Source of the DNA: an uncultured bacterium
Lineage (GTDB): Bacteria; Bacillota; Clostridia; Lachnospirales; Lachnospiraceae
Length of the DNA stretch: 33,791 bases
Assembly: GCA_947088515.1 (NCBI GenBank)
Contig: CAMUHA010000011.1
Span: 1 to 33,791, forward strand
Direction: 5' to 3'
The stretch's first letter is position 1. Every line of letters begins with the position of its first letter. Positions 30,182-33,791 of the stretch are shown here, piece by piece. Position numbers and translations under genes: made by a program. The notes under the pieces were generated by a model, which was not told where the DNA came from, searched no databases, and was given only the letters and a program-made list of their open reading frames with translations.

Positions 30182-33151
30182 TTATACCCCCAGAGCGCAT
30201 TCTGATTTTATTGCCCTTGCTATCACATAGTCTTTGTACTCTTCCGGCAGGTCTTTAAAATAAGCGGAAAATCCCCATACTCTGACAATCAGATTCGTGT
30301 ATTTATCCGGATGTTCCTTTGCCTTTAGCAGTGTTTCACTGCTTATCACATTCATTTGTATCTGGAAAACCCCGCTTTTTACAGCTGCGCGCAAAAGTGT
30401 AATAAATTTTTCCCTGTTTTGCGCAATAAACTGTGGGTTCATAGTAAAGTCAACAACATTTCCATTAAATCCAGATTTTCCATATTGTAAAGCAGAAGCA
30501 AAATTTAAAAGCGCCGTAATATTCTGATTGTCATCTGCAGAAATATGTATGCTGTATGGCTCATAGTCCAGACGGCCATCAAATGTAGCTGTATTATTTC
30601 TCCCCATAATAATATATCCCGGCGAGCTTAAACCAAATTTTACCCTGCCGCCAAAAATATTGCGGTAATCTGCCACAGTCTCATTTACTTTCATCAGCAG
30701 CCAGTTTGTTAAACCTATGGCATCTTCCTTTTCCGTATCTTCGCCAAAATATTTTTTGCTGTTCTTTAGTAAATGGTAAGTCTCTTCACTGCCGCAAAAA
30801 TTTTTATTGCGCATGGTATACAATTCTCTTAAGGTAAACCGTTTTTCCTGATAAACATAACGTCTTATATTTACCAATGAGTTTACCGTATTAGAAAGCC
30901 CCACTGATAAAATGCCATAATTATTATACTTACCGCCGCCTTCGGCAATATCTTTTTGCTTTCTGCGGCAGGACTGGCTGAAAAAGCTCATCAGCGGGTC
31001 TTTTTCCCATAGAATATAATCAGTCAAATGTACCATATATCTCACATGTCCGCACAAGTGAATACAATATTGGCTGATAAACTTCTCCCATGTATCCAAA
31101 GCATCTAAGTCGTCTTTTTTGGCCAGTAAATCAAAGGCTGCTGCAAAATCAAAAACACCAATGTTATTCTGTTCACAACAATTTCCCGGTATTATTTCCC
31201 AGCAGGCTGAAGTTACATAATTATATGCGTCCTTCTGCTCGTACCCAAATTCCGCCAGAGCAGGCGCCACTCTCTCATCATTTGAAATCAGAGGACATCC
31301 TAATCCGGTGGCTATACAATCCACAGCAAGTTCCCATAATTTAAGAGGTGTATTTGATGTAACACGCAGAAGCGCTTTCGGGTCTGGCAGCTGAAGCTTT
31401 TTGATTGCCCCAAGCATCGCGTATGTAATTCTGTTACATACATATTTTCCATCCTGCCCCAATCCGCCAAGAATAATTATCTGCCCCGTATCTCCCGGCA
31501 TCTCTTCACTTTTTAACCAATAATAATTATGAAGTATTTTAATAAAACCGCCCAAAACATCTTCCAGATATTCCTCTGTCATATCATCACTTACAAATGG
31601 TTCCAGCAACAAATCCAGCCTTCCCAGCCCCATTTGTATATGCCTCGTCTGCCACATAAGCTGATTCATAAGCAGAATCCTCTGCAAAGCTTCCTCCAGA
31701 GATAACGCTGGGGCGGAAGAAATATTTTCCAGCCATTTTACGATATTTTTACGGTTTTTAAGGCCACTTTTTTTTACTTTTCCTGCCAGACGTATACAAT
31801 AATTTTCCAGAATATCCACAAGTGCATTGTTTTGTCTTTCAAACTCGCTTCCATTCTCTTCCATCCGTAAGTCTTTCAGAGAATGGTTAACCAAAATGTC
31901 ATAATCTATTGCACAGTTGGCCATTTGCCTGCCTTTTACTTTCCAAGTCTTATATACATCAATTCCATAAACAAAATAATCTGATGGACAAAATCTGTAT
32001 TTTGCTTCTTTTAAAAGCATTTCAATATCTTTTATTTTATCACCGGAATCATATAACTTTGTTTTTATTGCCCCCAAAAGCAAAAAACCGGCTTTTTCCA
32101 TTTTCCCTGGGTTCAGTTTTTTAAATCTTTGATAAAGTTCTTTGCAATAAGTCACATATCCTTTCGTCCTAATATCATACTTTATGGCAAAGTAACGGAA
32201 CATCCGAAAGAGGCGGTACCTGATTCCCCAGCCTTTAATCTCTGCGTTTTCTGCCTTCTGGCGTCCTGCAGGATATTCTATTTCCACATTAAACTTCTCT
32301 CCTGCGCTTATTCCTTCCTTTATTACCTTTATCTTTGTATGCTTATTGCTTGTGTTGCTTTTCCTTATTTCCTTAATCAGAAGCTTTGCATCCTTCTTAA
32401 ACTTCTTTGCCGCCTTTTCATCCCGCATTCTATGCGTACACATCCAATTACGGTAAAAATAAAAAAAACGGTCTATTCTCTTTGCTTCCACATTCCAGAT
32501 GTCAACACCAACATTTTCGTTCATGTGATGGTATACAACGCTTTTTCCACACAGATAGCCCTCATACCTTCCTAAAATTCTCGTGGAATACTCTCCGTCA
32601 TCTCCCCAAATAAAATATTCTTTTATTGGGAATCCAACCTCTTTTATCACCCATGAGGGAATCAGCATTGCAACAAAAGAGCAATGGGAAATCCTTACAA
32701 TTCCTTCTGAAACAAACTCATTCCAGACATAATCTGTCTGACAGATATTCATATAGCAGGGCGCTCCATCTTTGTAAAATACATTGCTTGCCAGAAATCC
32801 AATATTTCTCCCATCCAATATGGCATAACCATCCATTAATTTCTTAAGCGCTTCAGGCGATGCAATTGTGTCATCATCCATAATCCATACAAAATCACAT
32901 CCAATGTCATAGGCTTTTTTTATGCCATAATAAAAGCCGCCTGCGCCCCCTTCATTCACTTCCCTTTGCAGTACAATAATCTGGTTATCCCGGATACTGT
33001 CCAGAAACGCTTTTGTTCCGTCTGTGCTTGCATTATTAACTACAATGATTTTATTAAGCGCATAAGTTTGCTCTTGCAAACCTTTTAGAGACTGCTTTAG
33101 TAAATCACAGCGGTTACAGGTTACGATAACTGCATTGACTTTAAAGTTCAT
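30182..33151 (-). CDS. GT2 glycosyltransferase fused in frame to a glycyl radical enzyme
   Basis: A 989-residue protein with two unrelated catalytic parts. Residues 1-300 are a GT2 domain like RfbF/GlfT2: VIVTCNRCDLL, NNASTDGT, the DDD motif in WIMDDDT (91-94), IWGDDGEYS (181-189) and a C-terminal YFYRNW. Residues about 300-430 are an unassigned linker. Residues about 430-989 match glycyl radical enzymes: GLGRLDLLLEPF (508-519), the thiyl motif SACWE with Cys650 and Glu652, and the glycyl site IVRVWGFSAYF with Gly960. The usual first 150-200 residues of such enzymes are absent. Cys-x-Glu fits the eliminase/dehydratase branch rather than pyruvate formate-lyase. The activase gene follows at once. 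Substrate unknown; possibly a glycan or sugar precursor. Confidence 0.87.
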   Translation of the reverse strand: MNFKVNAVIVTCNRCDLLKQSLKGLQEQTYALNKIIVVNNASTDGTKAFLDSIRDNQIIVLQREVNEGGAGGFYYGIKKAYDIGCDFVWIMDDDTIASPEALKKLMDGYAILDGRNIGFLASNVFYKDGAPCYMNICQTDYVWNEFVSEGIVRISHCSFVAMLIPSWVIKEVGFPIKEYFIWGDDGEYSTRILGRYEGYLCGKSVVYHHMNENVGVDIWNVEAKRIDRFFYFYRNWMCTHRMRDEKAAKKFKKDAKLLIKEIRKSNTSNKHTKIKVIKEGISAGEKFNVEIEYPAGRQKAENAEIKGWGIRYRLFRMFRYFAIKYDIRTKGYVTYCKELYQRFKKLNPGKMEKAGFLLLGAIKTKLYDSGDKIKDIEMLLKEAKYRFCPSDYFVYGIDVYKTWKVKGRQMANCAIDYDILVNHSLKDLRMEENGSEFERQNNALVDILENYCIRLAGKVKKSGLKNRKNIVKWLENISSAPALSLEEALQRILLMNQLMWQTRHIQMGLGRLDLLLEPFVSDDMTEEYLEDVLGGFIKILHNYYWLKSEEMPGDTGQIIILGGLGQDGKYVCNRITYAMLGAIKKLQLPDPKALLRVTSNTPLKLWELAVDCIATGLGCPLISNDERVAPALAEFGYEQKDAYNYVTSACWEIIPGNCCEQNNIGVFDFAAAFDLLAKKDDLDALDTWEKFISQYCIHLCGHVRYMVHLTDYILWEKDPLMSFFSQSCRRKQKDIAEGGGKYNNYGILSVGLSNTVNSLVNIRRYVYQEKRFTLRELYTMRNKNFCGSEETYHLLKNSKKYFGEDTEKEDAIGLTNWLLMKVNETVADYRNIFGGRVKFGLSSPGYIIMGRNNTATFDGRLDYEPYSIHISADDNQNITALLNFASALQYGKSGFNGNVVDFTMNPQFIAQNREKFITLLRAAVKSGVFQIQMNVISSETLLKAKEHPDKYTNLIVRVWGFSAYFKDLPEEYKDYVIARAIKSECALGV

Positions 33152-33201
33152 TTAAACACCACCATTCTCCCAAATATATTTTATCCGTTTTGCCCTCTTT
33201 T

Positions 33202-33791
33202 TCAAAAAATACGGGGATAACTTATCTGAAATAACCCTTTTGCGCACCGCCACAGTAAAGCATTCTTAATCCGGTTTCCTCTTTTCCGTCCCAGCTTTTC
33301 ATGATATTTATTGGCATCTATTCTGCCGGCCCATTCCATTCCTTTAAAAAAATCAAGAAAACCTTTAATCGCATAATATTCCATGGTATATTCCCTGCGC
33401 ATATGGTAAAAAGATATGTTTTTTATCCAGTGTTTTAAAATTTCCTCCTTGTCACACAGCCTATATAGATGGTTCACAAGCGCCCGGTTTCTGTTGTCAT
33501 AATATGCCAGCACTGGCGCTTTCCAGTATTCATATATTTCATGCCACACCTGTATTCCATTTAAAATAATAGGAGTTCCCCCATGCCGCAGCCCATACTC
33601 CACATCATCACAATGGAGGAAAAATGGCAGAGGCCTGTTTTCCTTTACAAATTCTATAGGAAAGCAGGCAAACCACCATCCCCCATATTCACCGCCCTCA
33701 TTCTCATTCATATGCCAGATGAATTGCCGCTTTGTCATATCCTGATTTCCCCCGATATGACGGATATCTCCCTTATTCCAGACCTCAGCCG
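33202..33791 (-). CDS. GT2 glycosyltransferase, C-terminal part (cut by window end)
   Basis: The frame is open to the window edge (about 196 residues visible), so this is the C-terminal part of a longer GT2 enzyme of the GlfT2-like kind. Seen are WWFACFPIEFV, PFFLHCDDVEYGLR with the catalytic Asp-Asp region, then GIQVWHEIYEYWKAP and YYDNRNRALVNHLY. These match galactofuranosyl- or rhamnosyl-transferases that lengthen surface glycans. An ATG at 33738 exists, but upstream in-frame codons encode AEVWNKGDIRHIGGNQD, which is plausible protein with no stop, so that ATG is internal. It lies 50 bases before the GT2-radical enzyme fusion on the same strand and is probably in the same operon. Confidence 0.82.
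   Translation of the reverse strand, partial: AEVWNKGDIRHIGGNQDMTKRQFIWHMNENEGGEYGGWWFACFPIEFVKENRPLPFFLHCDDVEYGLRHGGTPIILNGIQVWHEIYEYWKAPVLAYYDNRNRALVNHLYRLCDKEEILKHWIKNISFYHMRREYTMEYYAIKGFLDFFKGMEWAGRIDANKYHEKLGRKRGNRIKNALLWRCAKGLFQISYPRIF

Noticed and set aside
30182..31900. Calling the radical enzyme part pyruvate formate-lyase (pflB)
   Set aside because: Active site is Cys-x-Glu, not Cys-Cys, and the setting is glycan synthesis.
33202..33738. Independent 178-residue gene starting at the ATG at 33738
   Set aside because: The frame stays open with protein-like codons to the window edge, so the gene is cut by the window.

Overview
The window looks like a chromosomal segment of a gut-type Lachnospiraceae (Blautia/Ruminococcus-like Firmicute). 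The grounds are the AT-rich coding style, strong AGGAGG-type ribosome sites, a YtaF-type sporulation protein, a VanG-type D-Ala-D-Ser cassette, a bile-salt/penicillin-acylase family hydrolase and oxygen-sensitive enzymes (glycyl radical enzyme and activase, sulfatase-maturase type radical SAM protein). Nearly all genes are on the minus strand. Only ytaF and a chromate-transporter pair are on plus. No rRNA, tRNA, CRISPR array, transposase or phage gene was seen, and no stretch longer than 300 bases lacks a gene.

Layout. 1-160: part of a structured direct repeat. 163-2051: a beta-CASP metallo-beta-lactamase and a half-length Rossmann protein. 2160-5426: ytaF, convergent with and overlapping a Ca2+-type P-ATPase. 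5592-6752: a membrane-anchored Cys-rich repeat protein with its own promoter and terminator. 6939-9962: racemase, VanXY-type peptidase and VanG-type ligase, preceded by a terminator-like hairpin that may be an attenuator. 10124-14614: a stand-alone FakA-like domain, a flavodoxin-like protein, a lipoprotein and a two-component system. 14800-17717: choloylglycine hydrolase family enzyme and a chemoreceptor. 17898-19860: LysR regulator and a MetQ-type lipoprotein, separated by a second member of the structured repeat family. 20028-23484: radical SAM/SPASM protein, a second LysR regulator, and a divergent chromate transporter pair with a 35-bp palindrome between them.

23551-33791: a surface-polysaccharide cluster read as one minus-strand operon. 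It contains a GT2 gene cut by the window end, a 989-residue GT2-glycyl radical enzyme fusion, its radical-SAM activase, a hexapeptide acyltransferase, a FrhB-pyruvyltransferase fusion, and a DUF4422-GT8 gene that appears frameshifted. This is the most unusual part. A radical enzyme with an eliminase-type Cys-x-Glu motif is joined in frame to a glycosyltransferase inside a glycan locus, which suggests radical chemistry on a glycan or its precursor.

Other points worth a second look are: the racemase carrying the serine-racemase Asn without a membrane domain; the hairpin 28 bases before the VanG-type ligase start; a LysR-type box centred about 66 bases before the predicted metQ start site; and a two-member repeat family whose hairpin helices differ by compensatory changes. 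All functions are inferred from sequence by eye; no database search was run.
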